DNA of 35,498 nucleotides from NCBI GenBank assembly GCA_001512905.1, contig LFTB01000066.1, positions 1-35,498 of the forward strand. Reading direction: 5' to 3'. The DNA comes from Clostridia bacterium DTU084 (GTDB taxonomy: Bacteria > Bacillota > DTU084). A model generated the notes under the pieces. That model was not told the origin of the DNA. It ran no database searches and worked only from the letters and a program-made list of their open reading frames with translations. This document shows, in pieces, positions 15,735 to 23,736 of this stretch. A program made the translations under genes and the position numbers. Numbering within the stretch: the stretch's first letter is position 1; each line of letters opens with the position of its first letter.

Positions 15735-16803
15735 GCTTCTAGCTGTAATTATGCTTTTTGCAAGCTCTGTTTTCGCTGCTGAAAACGAACTTGCAGAGGG
15801 CTTCATGAATATCATAGATGAAACAAATAAGGTGATCCACCAAACTGCCCACAAGCTGACTGTGGGCGATGAATTTATTGATGAGAACAATCAGCGCTGG
15901 CGTTTGGAAAGCATTAGAGGAGATAAAGCTGTAGCGAAGCGAGTGGGGCAGGTGAAGCTGCCAGCTGCAGTCTTTCCTCTGGAGTTGTCAGGTGTAGGGA
16001 GAGATAGAAGGCCCATTGCCATCTACCACACCCACAGCGACGAATCATACCTCCCCTCAAGCGGTACTACAAGCAAACACTGGGGCGACGTATACAGGGT
16101 AGGGGAGGACCTGAAGAATGCCCTTGAAAAGCGCGGCTTTCAGGTGATTTGGTCCCAAAACAACCACAATCCCCATGATGGTCTGGCCTATAAACGCTCC
16201 CGGACAACTGCCATGGAAATCTTGAAAAAAGAACCGGCAGTGTTGATCGATATCCACAGAGATGCTGTGCCTCTGGAGGCCTATGAAACAGAGATCAAAG
16301 GCGATCCAGCTGCCAAAGTGATGATTGTAGTGGGCAACCAGAACCAAAACCGGGAAGCAAACTTGGAATTCGCCAAGGCCATTAAGGCCAACGCTGATGC
16401 CAGGCATAAAGGACTTGTCAAGGGCATCCTCTTTGCCAACGGCAGCTACAACCAGGATCTGGGTCCCCGAACAATTCTTCTGGAGTTTGGCACCTATGAA
16501 AACTCCCTGGAGGCTGCACAGCGCTCAGCTGCAGAGTGGGCAGAGATCATAGCCGCTGCAGCCTATGGCGAAGCTGGAGGCGCCTCGCCGCAGCAGGCCA
16601 GGGAGCAAAGTGTGGGGCAGACCCGAAGCTCTGTCCGCAGCATCCTCTGGATTTTGGGGATCGTTTTGGTTGGAGGATTATTGTACCTCTGGCTCAGTTC
16701 AGGCAGCTGGGGCAAAGCCATCAGCAGGGTGAAGAACATCGGCACAGAATTCAGCAGCGCCTTCTTTGACCGGAAAGAGCCGCCAGATGACGAGAAAAAA
16801 TGA
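15724..16803 (+). CDS. spoIIP: Stage II sporulation protein P (peptidoglycan amidase/endopeptidase)
   Basis: About 359 residues. A signal peptide (1-18, ending SSVFA) is followed by the SpoIIP domain with YHTHSDESYLPSS (H102, H104, E108), DIHRDAVP (H178) and ILLEFGTYENS (catalytic-type Glu). SpoIIP, with SpoIID and SpoIIM, degrades septal peptidoglycan and drives engulfment of the forespore. ATG 15724 is preferred over the longer open frame because GAGGAGGAA precedes it and it creates the signal peptide. Unusually, a second hydrophobic helix (about 304-323) near the C-terminus could anchor the protein there, with about 35 residues inside the cell. It overlaps DUF1614 upstream and the YIEGIA gene downstream (ATGA). 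Confidence 0.92.
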   Translation: MKLRLLAVIMLFASSVFAAENELAEGFMNIIDETNKVIHQTAHKLTVGDEFIDENNQRWRLESIRGDKAVAKRVGQVKLPAAVFPLELSGVGRDRRPIAIYHTHSDESYLPSSGTTSKHWGDVYRVGEDLKNALEKRGFQVIWSQNNHNPHDGLAYKRSRTTAMEILKKEPAVLIDIHRDAVPLEAYETEIKGDPAAKVMIVVGNQNQNREANLEFAKAIKANADARHKGLVKGILFANGSYNQDLGPRTILLEFGTYENSLEAAQRSAAEWAEIIAAAAYGEAGGASPQQAREQSVGQTRSSVRSILWILGIVLVGGLLYLWLSSGSWGKAISRVKNIGTEFSSAFFDRKEPPDDEKK

Positions 16804-17696
16804 GAGAGCTGGCTGCGATTCTCGCAGGAACCTTGGCAGGATCTATCGCAAGGCTCATCATGCTCCGCTCTGACTACAGACAATACCCGAGTTTTCCCCA
16901 CGGCTATGTAATCCACATGTCTTTAGGGGTGATTGCAGCTTTTATCGGCGCTGTTGCTCTGCCGGCACTCCTCGCCCGCAGATACGATGCAGCCACCTTT
17001 TTGGCCATTGCAGCCCAGCAGTTTCGTGAAATCCGCAACATGGAGCGGAGGAGCCTTGAGGCCATGGAAGAGACAGAGCTTGTGAGGAGGGGCTCGGCAT
17101 ATATAGAAGGAATTTCCAGAGTATTTGAGGCCCGCAATTATCTTGCGATGACAGTGGCTTTAGCTGCGAGCAGCATCTCCTTGCTCCCCTTTTCCCACAG
17201 CGTCCATTTGGGAATGGCCGTAGGTTTGGCTGCAGCTTTCCTAATGAACAAGTTCATCTACTGGCGCAGCGTGGGGGATCTGGCCGTAGTGAGGCCTGCG
17301 AAAATCAATTTTGACGGCCCCACCATGGAGGTGGAGGGAATTGTCATCTCCAATGTAGGGGGAGAGAAAACCAGGGAGCTTTTGAAGAAGCGAGCCCTGG
17401 CTGTGATCATCGAGCCTAAAGACGACAATGCCAGTGCCACCTTGGCCAACATAGGCCAAAGACAAGCCATCGCCCACGATGCAGCAGCCGTGTTGGGCGT
17501 GACCAAAGACGTTGGCGATCCCGAATTTACGCCCCTTGTCAGGCGGAACATCGAAACAGGCAGGGTGGCTTTGGTGATCACTGCAGTAGAGCCTGACATG
17601 GAGAGCTTGCTTGCTGCAGTGAGAAGGGTGCCCATCATCGAGAACGTAGTCCGCAAGCCCCTGGACACCAAAGCAGGGCGCAAAGCTTCAGATTAA
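16800..17696 (+). CDS. YIEGIA family membrane protein
   Basis: A 298-residue protein with hydrophobic segments near 5-21, 38-58, 118-135 and 139-155 and a soluble C-terminal half. The family signature appears as SAYIEGISRVFEARNYL at about 99-115. The gene overlaps the spoIIP stop by four bases. Families with this signature are, as far as I know, found in spore-forming Firmicutes next to the small protein that follows here, and the setting among spoIIP and spoIVA supports a sporulation role. The biochemical function is not known to me. Confidence 0.85.
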   Translation: MRELAAILAGTLAGSIARLIMLRSDYRQYPSFPHGYVIHMSLGVIAAFIGAVALPALLARRYDAATFLAIAAQQFREIRNMERRSLEAMEETELVRRGSAYIEGISRVFEARNYLAMTVALAASSISLLPFSHSVHLGMAVGLAAAFLMNKFIYWRSVGDLAVVRPAKINFDGPTMEVEGIVISNVGGEKTRELLKKRALAVIIEPKDDNASATLANIGQRQAIAHDAAAVLGVTKDVGDPEFTPLVRRNIETGRVALVITAVEPDMESLLAAVRRVPIIENVVRKPLDTKAGRKASD

Positions 17697-17709
17697 TGGA
17701 GGGAGAAAG

Positions 17710-17895
17710 GTGCACAGCGCGATCTTGGCCATCGTCACCCTTAATCCGGAAAAAGTCGTCGAAGGGGGCTCAGCCCCCGTTTTTTATGCCTCGGATCATG
17801 CGGAGCAGGAACGGGTAAGCACAGTGCTGAGCGAGATTCTGCTGGGGATGGTGCACGATCTGGAAAACGGTGTTTATCTAATTGTTCGCCACTAG
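17710..17895 (+). CDS. Small partner protein of YIEGIA (capping complex subunit)
   Basis: A 61-residue protein starting at GTG 17710 after GGAGGGAG. It has no membrane segment and reads as one small alpha/beta domain (SAILAIVTLNPEKVVEGG, then FYASDHAEQERV). Position immediately after the YIEGIA gene and size match the protein that databases call the capping complex subunit for YIEGIA. That name comes from memory of the gene pair; direct evidence here is length and position. Confidence 0.75.
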   Translation: MHSAILAIVTLNPEKVVEGGSAPVFYASDHAEQERVSTVLSEILLGMVHDLENGVYLIVRH

Positions 17896-17904
17896 GAGGA
17901 AAAG

Positions 17905-18405
17905 GTGAAAAGAATTGTGATTTACCACTGCTTCGGCGGAACTCATTCTTCCATTATCGCTGCCAACCTACATTTAGGGAGGCTCCCCTGGCAGAATAAC
18001 GTTTCTGCTTCCCAACTGTTTTCCCTGCCGTATTTTGACCAGTTGGACAGCAAGCAGGCAGGCTTGATTTACGCCCACGGTACAGATGAAGGGGGCAACT
18101 TGGTTTGCTCTCTTGGGAGAAGAGGCGAGGCAGAGCTTGCTGAAAACATTCTGCTGTCGTTCAGCAGGCTGGTGGAACAGGAAATTATGCTGGTCAATGC
18201 CCTGGCTCCTTTAGGCTCTGTGGCCAGGGTGGGAGGTTTTTTATCCCGGCGCTGGGGAGCTGTAGGCATCGGCAGGATCCTCTTGGCCAAAGACTGCCTG
18301 CGGGTCTATCCCCGTTTTTTAGAGCTTGTCGGGGAAGCTCGCTCGAAACTCGGGCTTCCTCCTGTGCCAAAAGGAGGAAAACCTGGCTTGATGACGAAAT
18401 TATAG
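17905..18405 (+). CDS. DUF3189 family protein
   Basis: A 166-residue soluble protein. It starts MKRIVIYHCFGGTHSSIIAA after AGGAGGAAAA, and continues with a LPYFDQ segment and GLIYAHGTDEGGN. These features match DUF3189, a family of unknown function found in sporulating Clostridia, commonly in the stretch between spoIIP and der/spoIVA. The CFGG-T-HSS loop could bind a phosphate or nucleotide, but that is a guess. Spacing to its neighbours is 9 and 2 bases, so it is part of the operon. Confidence 0.8.
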   Translation: MKRIVIYHCFGGTHSSIIAANLHLGRLPWQNNVSASQLFSLPYFDQLDSKQAGLIYAHGTDEGGNLVCSLGRRGEAELAENILLSFSRLVEQEIMLVNALAPLGSVARVGGFLSRRWGAVGIGRILLAKDCLRVYPRFLELVGEARSKLGLPPVPKGGKPGLMTKL

Positions 18406-18407
18406 GC

Positions 18408-19721
18408 GTGATGAAATTAGAAAAAAAATACGGCCTTACAATTGACCAGGTGCTGCCTGGAAGCATTGCCCAGGAGGTTGGCCTGAAAAGTGGAGATGTC
18501 ATTCTCCAGGTAAACGGCGAGCCCCTGACAGATCTCATTAGCCTACAGCTTGCTTTGGCATCTGGCGAGGCTGAGCTGCTTATTCAAAGTGCAGCCGAAG
18601 TTTGGGAGCTCGCTATAGAGCTTGAAGAGGATGAAACTTTGGGCGCTACCTTTCAAAGCGCTGTGAGCAGAGTCAGGGTGTGCCAAAACAATTGCTCCTT
18701 TTGCTTTGTCCGGCAGATGCCGCCTGGCCTGCGTCCAGCCCTCTACCTGCGTGACGATGACTGGCGCCTGTCCTTCCTCCAGGGCAATTACATCACCCTC
18801 ACCAATCTCTTGTCCGAAGACTGGCAGCGAATCATCTCGCTCAGCACAAGCCCCCTTTACATCTCCATCCACACCACCAATCCACAGCTCCGCAGGCAGA
18901 TGTTAGGACACCCCAAAGCAGGAGAAATCATGGAGCAGTTGAAGCGATTGGCAAACGCTGGGATTCACTTTCACGGACAGCTTGTGCTTGTGCCGGGGCT
19001 GAACGACGGAGAGGAGCTTGTGCGCAGCCTCTGGGATTTGGCTCAGTTTAGAGAAAGCCTTGATTCTCTGGCAGTGGTGCCAGTAGGGCTCACTTCTTTC
19101 AGAGAGGGTCTGCCGAAGTTGCGGCCTTTTTCAAAAAATGAGGCTGCCTTTGTCATCGCTGAGGTGGACAAATGGCAGAGGAAATTCCGCACCTGCGGGC
19201 CCGGGACCTATTATGCTTCTGACGAGTTTTTCCTCCTGGCAGAACAGCCCCTGCCTGAGGCTGAATATTACGATGACTATCCCCAGCTGGAAAACGGGGT
19301 GGGGATGGTGCGCTTGTTTTTGGATGAGATAGATCAAAACATCCACCGCCTCGCTGAGACCGGATCCGGGCTGGACTGCCAGCTTGCCACAGGCAGGCTC
19401 GCCCTGCCCATTATGCAGGAGGTCTCTGAGAGGATATTGCAAGCAAGCAGCGGAAGGGTTAAAATTGAGCCTGTGGCAGCAGAGAGCTTCTTGGGGGATC
19501 GGGTTACAGTAGCGGGCCTCATCTCTGGCGAGGATCTTCTGAAGCTGCCTTCTGATCCGAGGCCACTCCTTTTGCCGGATCTCTGCCTCAACGCAGATGG
19601 CATTTTTCTCGACGACCTGACGCCAGAGGAGCTGGAGAGAAAGATGGGCAGACGAATCTGCGTTGTGCCGGCTACAGGAGAGGGGCTTGTGGAATTTTTA
19701 TTAAAGGAGCTAGATAGATGA
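18408..19721 (+). CDS. Radical SAM protein with PDZ and DUF512 domains (TIGR03279 family)
   Basis: A 437-residue protein. It has an N-terminal PDZ-like domain (about 10-75, PGSIAQEVGLKSGDVILQVNG), a radical SAM core with CQNNCSFCF (C92, C96, C99), and a C-terminal DUF512 domain (from about 230, including TYYASDEFF). This order is diagnostic of the family, which is almost universal in Clostridia and Cyanobacteria and usually lies just upstream of der. The substrate is unknown. Initiation is at GTG 18408 or ATG 18411, two to five bases after the previous stop; no clear ribosome-binding site is visible, so coupling to the upstream gene is likely. The stop overlaps der (ATGA). Confidence 0.92.
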   Translation: MMKLEKKYGLTIDQVLPGSIAQEVGLKSGDVILQVNGEPLTDLISLQLALASGEAELLIQSAAEVWELAIELEEDETLGATFQSAVSRVRVCQNNCSFCFVRQMPPGLRPALYLRDDDWRLSFLQGNYITLTNLLSEDWQRIISLSTSPLYISIHTTNPQLRRQMLGHPKAGEIMEQLKRLANAGIHFHGQLVLVPGLNDGEELVRSLWDLAQFRESLDSLAVVPVGLTSFREGLPKLRPFSKNEAAFVIAEVDKWQRKFRTCGPGTYYASDEFFLLAEQPLPEAEYYDDYPQLENGVGMVRLFLDEIDQNIHRLAETGSGLDCQLATGRLALPIMQEVSERILQASSGRVKIEPVAAESFLGDRVTVAGLISGEDLLKLPSDPRPLLLPDLCLNADGIFLDDLTPEELERKMGRRICVVPATGEGLVEFLLKELDR

Positions 19722-21040
19722 AAGCAACTGTCGCCCTTGTAGGACGACCTAATGTGGGAAAATCCACCCTTTTCAACCGACTGGTCCAGGAAAGACGGGC
19801 AATCGTGGAAAACCGGCCAGGCGTGACCAGAGACCGCTTGTACGGCGAGGTTACCTGGCAGGAAAGAAGCTTTTCCCTCATCGATACCGGAGGGCTCATC
19901 ATCAGCGGTAGGGACCTTGAAGCCAGCCCCAAAGAGCTGTCGCTGCAGATGCGGGAACAAGCAGAGGTTGCAATCGAAGAGGCGGATTTGATTGTCTTCG
20001 TTCTGGACGGAAAGGTTGGACCAACTGCAGAAGATCACGAAATTGCCCAGCTTTTGCGCAAGTCTGGCAAAGAGGTTTTGCCTGTGGTCAACAAGCTGGA
20101 GGCAGATCCGGTAGGGGGAGCTTTCCCTTTTTGGGAGCTCGGCCTGGGAGAGCCTTTGGCTGTTTCTGCTGAACACGGCATGGGCACAGGCGAGCTTTTA
20201 GAAGAGATTGTAAAAAGGCTGCCACCAGATGCAGAGGTTGAAGAACCTGATCAAATCAAGGTTGCCATTTTGGGCAGGCCAAATGTGGGAAAAAGCTCTC
20301 TGGTCAATGCTTTGGTGGGCAGCCCTCGCTCCATTGTCAGCGATATTCCAGGCACAACCCGCGATGCCATCGATACCCACCTGGAATACCAAGGAGAGCA
20401 CTTTCTCCTCATCGACACAGCGGGCCTGAGGCGGCGCAGCAAGCTGAACGATTCCCTAGAGTTTTACAGCAGCCTCCGCACTCAGCGGGCTTTAGCCAGG
20501 GCTGATGTAGCTGTGGTCTTGTTAGACCCAATGGAAGGGGTTACAGAGCAGGACGAACGGATTGTGGGCCTTGCCCACGAGGCAGGCAGAGGAATTGTCT
20601 TGGCCTTTAACAAATGGGATCTTGCAGGTGGGGAAGAGTATGCCTCCCACTGCAGAAAATCCGTGGCCCAGCGGCTGTCTTTTGCAAGCTACGCGCCGCA
20701 CCTGTTCATCTCTGCGAAAACCGGACGGAATTTGGAAAAACTATTGGAAAAAGTCCTGCAAGTGACTGCCATGCACCGCCTGCGGGTGAAAACCAGCCAG
20801 CTTAACGAGGTGATCTCCGAGGCAGTGCTGATGGTGGAGCCCCCTTCCAGAAGCGGAAAGCGGCTGAAGATTTACTACGCATCGCAGGTGGGGATCTCGC
20901 CTCCGCAGTTCGTTTTCTTTGTTAACCAACCGGAACTATTACATTTTTCATACCAGCGTTATTTGGAGAACAGGCTTCGCGAAGCTTTCGGCTTCGAGGG
21001 CACGCCTCTGATTCTTTTCGCTAGGGGGAGGAAGGATTAA
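19718..21040 (+). CDS. der: Ribosome biogenesis GTPase Der (EngA)
   Basis: A 440-residue protein with two consecutive GTPase domains and a C-terminal KH-like domain, needed for maturation of the 50S subunit. The first domain has GRPNVGKST (9-17) and DTGG; the second has GRPNVGKSS, DTAGLRRRSK and the G4 motif FNKWD. The G4 motif of the first domain reads NKLE (125-128), with Glu in place of the usual Asp, which could change its guanine preference or affinity. The KH-like domain contains a segment KIYYASQVGISPPQFVFFVN. Length and domain order are normal. Translationally coupled to the radical SAM gene upstream; plsY starts two bases after its stop. Confidence 0.97.
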   Translation: MKATVALVGRPNVGKSTLFNRLVQERRAIVENRPGVTRDRLYGEVTWQERSFSLIDTGGLIISGRDLEASPKELSLQMREQAEVAIEEADLIVFVLDGKVGPTAEDHEIAQLLRKSGKEVLPVVNKLEADPVGGAFPFWELGLGEPLAVSAEHGMGTGELLEEIVKRLPPDAEVEEPDQIKVAILGRPNVGKSSLVNALVGSPRSIVSDIPGTTRDAIDTHLEYQGEHFLLIDTAGLRRRSKLNDSLEFYSSLRTQRALARADVAVVLLDPMEGVTEQDERIVGLAHEAGRGIVLAFNKWDLAGGEEYASHCRKSVAQRLSFASYAPHLFISAKTGRNLEKLLEKVLQVTAMHRLRVKTSQLNEVISEAVLMVEPPSRSGKRLKIYYASQVGISPPQFVFFVNQPELLHFSYQRYLENRLREAFGFEGTPLILFARGRKD

Positions 21041-21042
21041 CC

Positions 21043-21627
21043 ATGAATTGGATTTGGTTCGTCGCAAGTTACCTGCTCGGCTCCCTTTCGCCAGGTACAT
21101 ACCTGGCAAAGGCAGCAGGAGTGGATATCCAAAAAAGCGGCAGCGGCAACCCCGGAGCCACAAACGCTCTCCGCACAGCTGGCTGGAAGGTTGGTTTGTC
21201 GGTTTTGTTTCTGGACGCTTTCAAAGGCTTCCTGCCTGTATTTCTCTGCCTGCGCTGGGGTCCGGCCTCCTTCAGTCCCTGGGTGGGCTTGGCTGCAATT
21301 TTGGGTCATAATTGGTCTGCCCTCCTGAAGCTGAGAGGGGGCAAGGGCATGGCCACAAGTTTGGGAGTTATGATCGCCCTCTCTCCCCTTACTGCTCTGA
21401 TATTATTTGGCATATGGCTTTTAATTCTGCTTTTGAGCCGCTATGTATCTTTGGCCTCAATTGTGGCAGGGCTCTTTGCAGGGCCTGTGCTTTATTGGGC
21501 AGGCAAGCCTAAGGGCTATGTGATTATGGGCGTGATCGCAAGTCTTCTGATCGTTTACAGACACCGCTCTAATATTTCTCGGCTCATAGCAGGGACGGAA
21601 TATCGTTTTGGAGAGAAAGCTAAATGA
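21043..21627 (+). CDS. plsY: Glycerol-3-phosphate acyltransferase PlsY
   Basis: A 194-residue integral membrane enzyme that transfers the acyl group of acyl-phosphate to glycerol-3-phosphate, the first step of phospholipid synthesis. The active-site loops are present: GSGNPGATNALR near residues 33-44 and GGKGMATSLG near 99-108. About five hydrophobic helices are visible. It ends with an ATGA overlap onto gpsA, whose product supplies its substrate glycerol-3-phosphate, so the pair forms a functional unit. Length is normal. Confidence 0.96.
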   Translation: MNWIWFVASYLLGSLSPGTYLAKAAGVDIQKSGSGNPGATNALRTAGWKVGLSVLFLDAFKGFLPVFLCLRWGPASFSPWVGLAAILGHNWSALLKLRGGKGMATSLGVMIALSPLTALILFGIWLLILLLSRYVSLASIVAGLFAGPVLYWAGKPKGYVIMGVIASLLIVYRHRSNISRLIAGTEYRFGEKAK

Positions 21628-22652
21628 GGGCAGCGGTTTTAGGCGCTGGCGGCTGGGGCACTGCACTGGCAGTTCATCTGGCCCGCTTAGGCTGGGAGGT
21701 TGCATTGTGGGCCAGGCGGGAAAGCTTTGCCAGAGAGCTGCAGAAAACCAGGGAAAACCGAGTTTACCTACCGGGGATTAAGCTCCCTGATGAAATTACC
21801 CCTCTCTGCCAGCTTGACGAGGCCCTATCCCATAAAGACCTTGTCATCCTTGCCATACCCAGTCAGGTGCTGCGGGCTTCCCTTGAACAAATTCCGTCTT
21901 TTTATTGGCAAGGGGAGCCTCTGATTTTGCAGGCTGCCAAGGGGCTTGAGCTCAGCACACTGCAGCGCCTCTCTCAGGTAGCTGCATCCTGCATTCCCCA
22001 AAGGCTTGCCTCGCGAATTGTGGTGCTCTCAGGGCCCAATCACGCAGAGGAGATTGCCCGGGGCGCTCCTGCTGCGTCTGTGGTGGCAAGCGAAGTGGAT
22101 GAGGCTGCCCACGAAGCCCAAAGGTATCTGATGGGCAAAACCTTGCGGATTTATGTCAATCAGGATCTGGTGGGAGTGGAGCTGGGAGGCGCGCTGAAGA
22201 ACATTATCGCCATAGCGGCGGGGATCTGTGACGGCCTGGAGCTGGGGGACAACACCAAGGCTACGGTCATCACAAGGGGTTTGGCTGAGATCGTCCGCCT
22301 GGGCGTAAAGCTGGGAGGAAAACCATCAACCTTTGCCGGCTTATCTGGCATGGGGGATCTCATTGCCACAGCCTGCAGCACTCACAGCCGAAACTGGCGG
22401 GCTGGCTACGAAATCGGGCAGGGAAAAGATCCAGCTGTGGTTCTTCAGGGGCCGCAGGTGGTGGAGGGAGCACCTACCGCCCGCTCTGCTTTGGCTCTGG
22501 CAGAGAAGCTTGGTGTGCCTATGCCTATCACAGAGGGGGTCTGTGAGGTCCTAGCTGGTAAGTCGCCATTAGAGGTTGTGCACAGCTTGATGGAAAGGGA
22601 ACCTAAAATAGAGGTGGACCACAGCGGTATGTGGTCCCAGGGAGAAGTTTAA
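21624..22652 (+). CDS. gpsA: NAD(P)+-dependent glycerol-3-phosphate dehydrogenase GpsA
   Basis: A 342-residue cytoplasmic enzyme that reduces dihydroxyacetone phosphate to glycerol-3-phosphate. The Rossmann motif GAGGWGTALA is at residues 7-16. SGPNHAEEIARG and VELGGALKNIIAIAAGICDG contain the substrate-binding and catalytic lysine region, and GLSGMGDLIATACS follows. Length is normal (330-345). In related Clostridia spoIVA normally follows directly; here about 3.3 kb of intron and toxin-like genes intervene. Confidence 0.97.
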   Translation: MRAAVLGAGGWGTALAVHLARLGWEVALWARRESFARELQKTRENRVYLPGIKLPDEITPLCQLDEALSHKDLVILAIPSQVLRASLEQIPSFYWQGEPLILQAAKGLELSTLQRLSQVAASCIPQRLASRIVVLSGPNHAEEIARGAPAASVVASEVDEAAHEAQRYLMGKTLRIYVNQDLVGVELGGALKNIIAIAAGICDGLELGDNTKATVITRGLAEIVRLGVKLGGKPSTFAGLSGMGDLIATACSTHSRNWRAGYEIGQGKDPAVVLQGPQVVEGAPTARSALALAEKLGVPMPITEGVCEVLAGKSPLEVVHSLMEREPKIEVDHSGMWSQGEV

Positions 22653-22677
22653 TTCCGGAGAATTTTCCCGCTTTTAG

Positions 22678-22703
22678 ACACGGAGGGATCAACCTCCGTG
22701 TTT
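22678..22703 (+). terminator. gpsA terminator, T run interrupted by the group II intron
   Basis: A 9-bp stem (22678-22686 with 22693-22701) with a 6-base loop, then only a short T run before the intron-like sequence starts. Six T residues occur right after the intron's apparent 3' end (23203-23208), so excision would rebuild a normal U-tract. Confidence 0.75.
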
Positions 22704-23203
22704 GCATTTGCGACAGGCAATCGCACGAGGGGCTGTCTGAAGGAGATGCGGGAGGTGAGAGGCCGCAAGCTGACGAACAGACCCAAATGCGTAATGCGTG
22801 AATCACGAAACGTCCAGTCAGGTCGGCGACTGCGCGAAGATAACGGGAAGGAAGCCAAAACCTGCTGCTCTAATGAACCGCCAGGGTAGCAGGGGCCTGT
22901 TAGGTGTCGGGTATGTTCGGAAGGCGGATGCGAGACCGGGTGAGGCAACCTTCTTACCTACAATGTAGGGTGCCAGCATATATGGAATGCTGAAATTGCT
23001 ATCATTGATGGAGGAGTCGCAGGGAAGTACAAAGGTGACCAGAGCTACTCTTGGAACCGAAAGAAGTGCGACTGCATGGCTTAGCAGGGATAAATGCTGT
23101 AAATGATAACAGTTACGCTAATGCGGTAACAACGTGCCGTATGCCTCAATAGGGCACGAACGGTTTGATGAGGGGGGAGCCATGCATATGGTTCTCCTAC
23201 TCT
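22704..23203 (+). ncRNA. Group II intron RNA without an encoded reverse transcriptase
   Basis: About 500 bases of highly structured, non-coding sequence. The 3' part reads as domains V and VI of a bacterial group II intron: GTGCCGTATGCC with GGCACGAACGGTTT (23134-23166), then GATGAGGGGGGAGCC and its pairing partner GGTTCTCCTACTC ending near 23203. Upstream, paired and purine-rich stretches such as GGAGATGCGGGAGGTGAGAG fit domain I. No reverse transcriptase or maturase frame lies in or near it, so domain IV is empty and splicing or mobility would need a maturase from elsewhere. The boundaries are estimates: the 5' end could be anywhere from 22700 to 22710. It lies directly after the gpsA terminator stem. 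Confidence 0.8.
23134..23203 (+). other. Group II intron domains V and VI
   Basis: Domain V (23134-23166) is a 33-base hairpin with the outer GTGCCGT/ACGGTTT arms and inner GCC/GGC pairs around a short loop. Domain VI follows as a GGGGGGAGCCAT/ATGGTTCTCC hairpin (about 23173-23197) and would carry the branch-point A. Confidence 0.75.
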
Positions 23204-23297
23204 TTTTTAAATTATTATTCTAAAACAGATAATAAGCAATAGACGTTGTTACTTAAAATTTCATTTTTTGAATCTTTACGTTATATTTATTTGATAG

Positions 23298-23326
23298 TTG
23301 ACCTCTTTTGTTAATTTTAGTATCAT
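23298..23326 (+). promoter_or_regulatory. Sigma-A promoter of the XRE/ImmA/PIN island
   Basis: TTGACC (23298-23303), a 17-base spacer and TATCAT (23321-23326), 45 bases upstream of the XRE start, in AT-rich sequence. This is the cleanest housekeeping promoter in the window. Confidence 0.8.
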
Positions 23327-23350
23327 ATAGTTAGCTATGGGCATACTATA
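23326..23350 (+). promoter_or_regulatory. Possible XRE operator
   Basis: TATAGT and ACTATA form an inverted repeat (23326-23331 with 23345-23350), and a shorter ATAG/CTAT repeat lies at 23327-23338. The site sits just downstream of the -10 box, where binding by the XRE product would repress its own operon. Confidence 0.45.
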
Positions 23351-23370
23351 AGAGTGAAAGGAGGTTAATT

Positions 23371-23736
23371 ATGAAAAAATTTTCTGCTTCTAAACTAGCT
23401 AAAACTGTAAGAGCGAAAAGAAAAGAAAAAGGGTTAACCCAAGAACAATTAAGTGAGCTTACCGGTATAAATAGAGTAATGATCGGTCGCATTGAAAGAG
23501 AGGCTTTTATTCCTTCTATCGCTCAGTATGAATCTTTGGCTAAGGTACTTGAATTTGATCTTACTGATATGTTTGTTGAAAATCCAAAGAAGAATTCTTT
23601 TGTGGCCCTGCGCAGCCAAGCTTTAAGTGAGTCCGAAAAAGAAGGCGTAGACAAGCTTTTTGCCATGATGTTGGCTCTCAGGGAACAAATACTTTTAAGG
23701 AGCAAATTTGAAAATGAATCATTTAGTCGCTCTTAA
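23371..23736 (+). CDS. XRE-family HTH transcriptional regulator
   Basis: A 121-residue protein. Residues 8-62 form a helix-turn-helix of the Cro/CI (XRE) type (TVRAKRKEKGLTQEQLSELT, then INRVMIGRIEREAFIPS). The C-terminal half is helical and without a recognisable domain. It begins at ATG 23371 after a strong AGGAGG site (6-base spacer) and overlaps the ImmA gene. XRE regulators paired with an ImmA/IrrE protease are usually repressors cut by that protease under stress or in mobile elements. The operon has lower GC than its surroundings, a sign of transfer. Confidence 0.9.
   Translation: MKKFSASKLAKTVRAKRKEKGLTQEQLSELTGINRVMIGRIEREAFIPSIAQYESLAKVLEFDLTDMFVENPKKNSFVALRSQALSESEKEGVDKLFAMMLALREQILLRSKFENESFSRS

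Noticed and set aside
22698-22889. Short open frame inside the intron
   Set aside because: No family resemblance to a maturase and no ribosome-binding site; it is structural RNA.
22704-23203. OLE RNA or another large ornate RNA in place of a group II intron
   Set aside because: The 3' part has the domain V and VI pattern of group II introns and the terminator context; I saw no features of OLE RNA.
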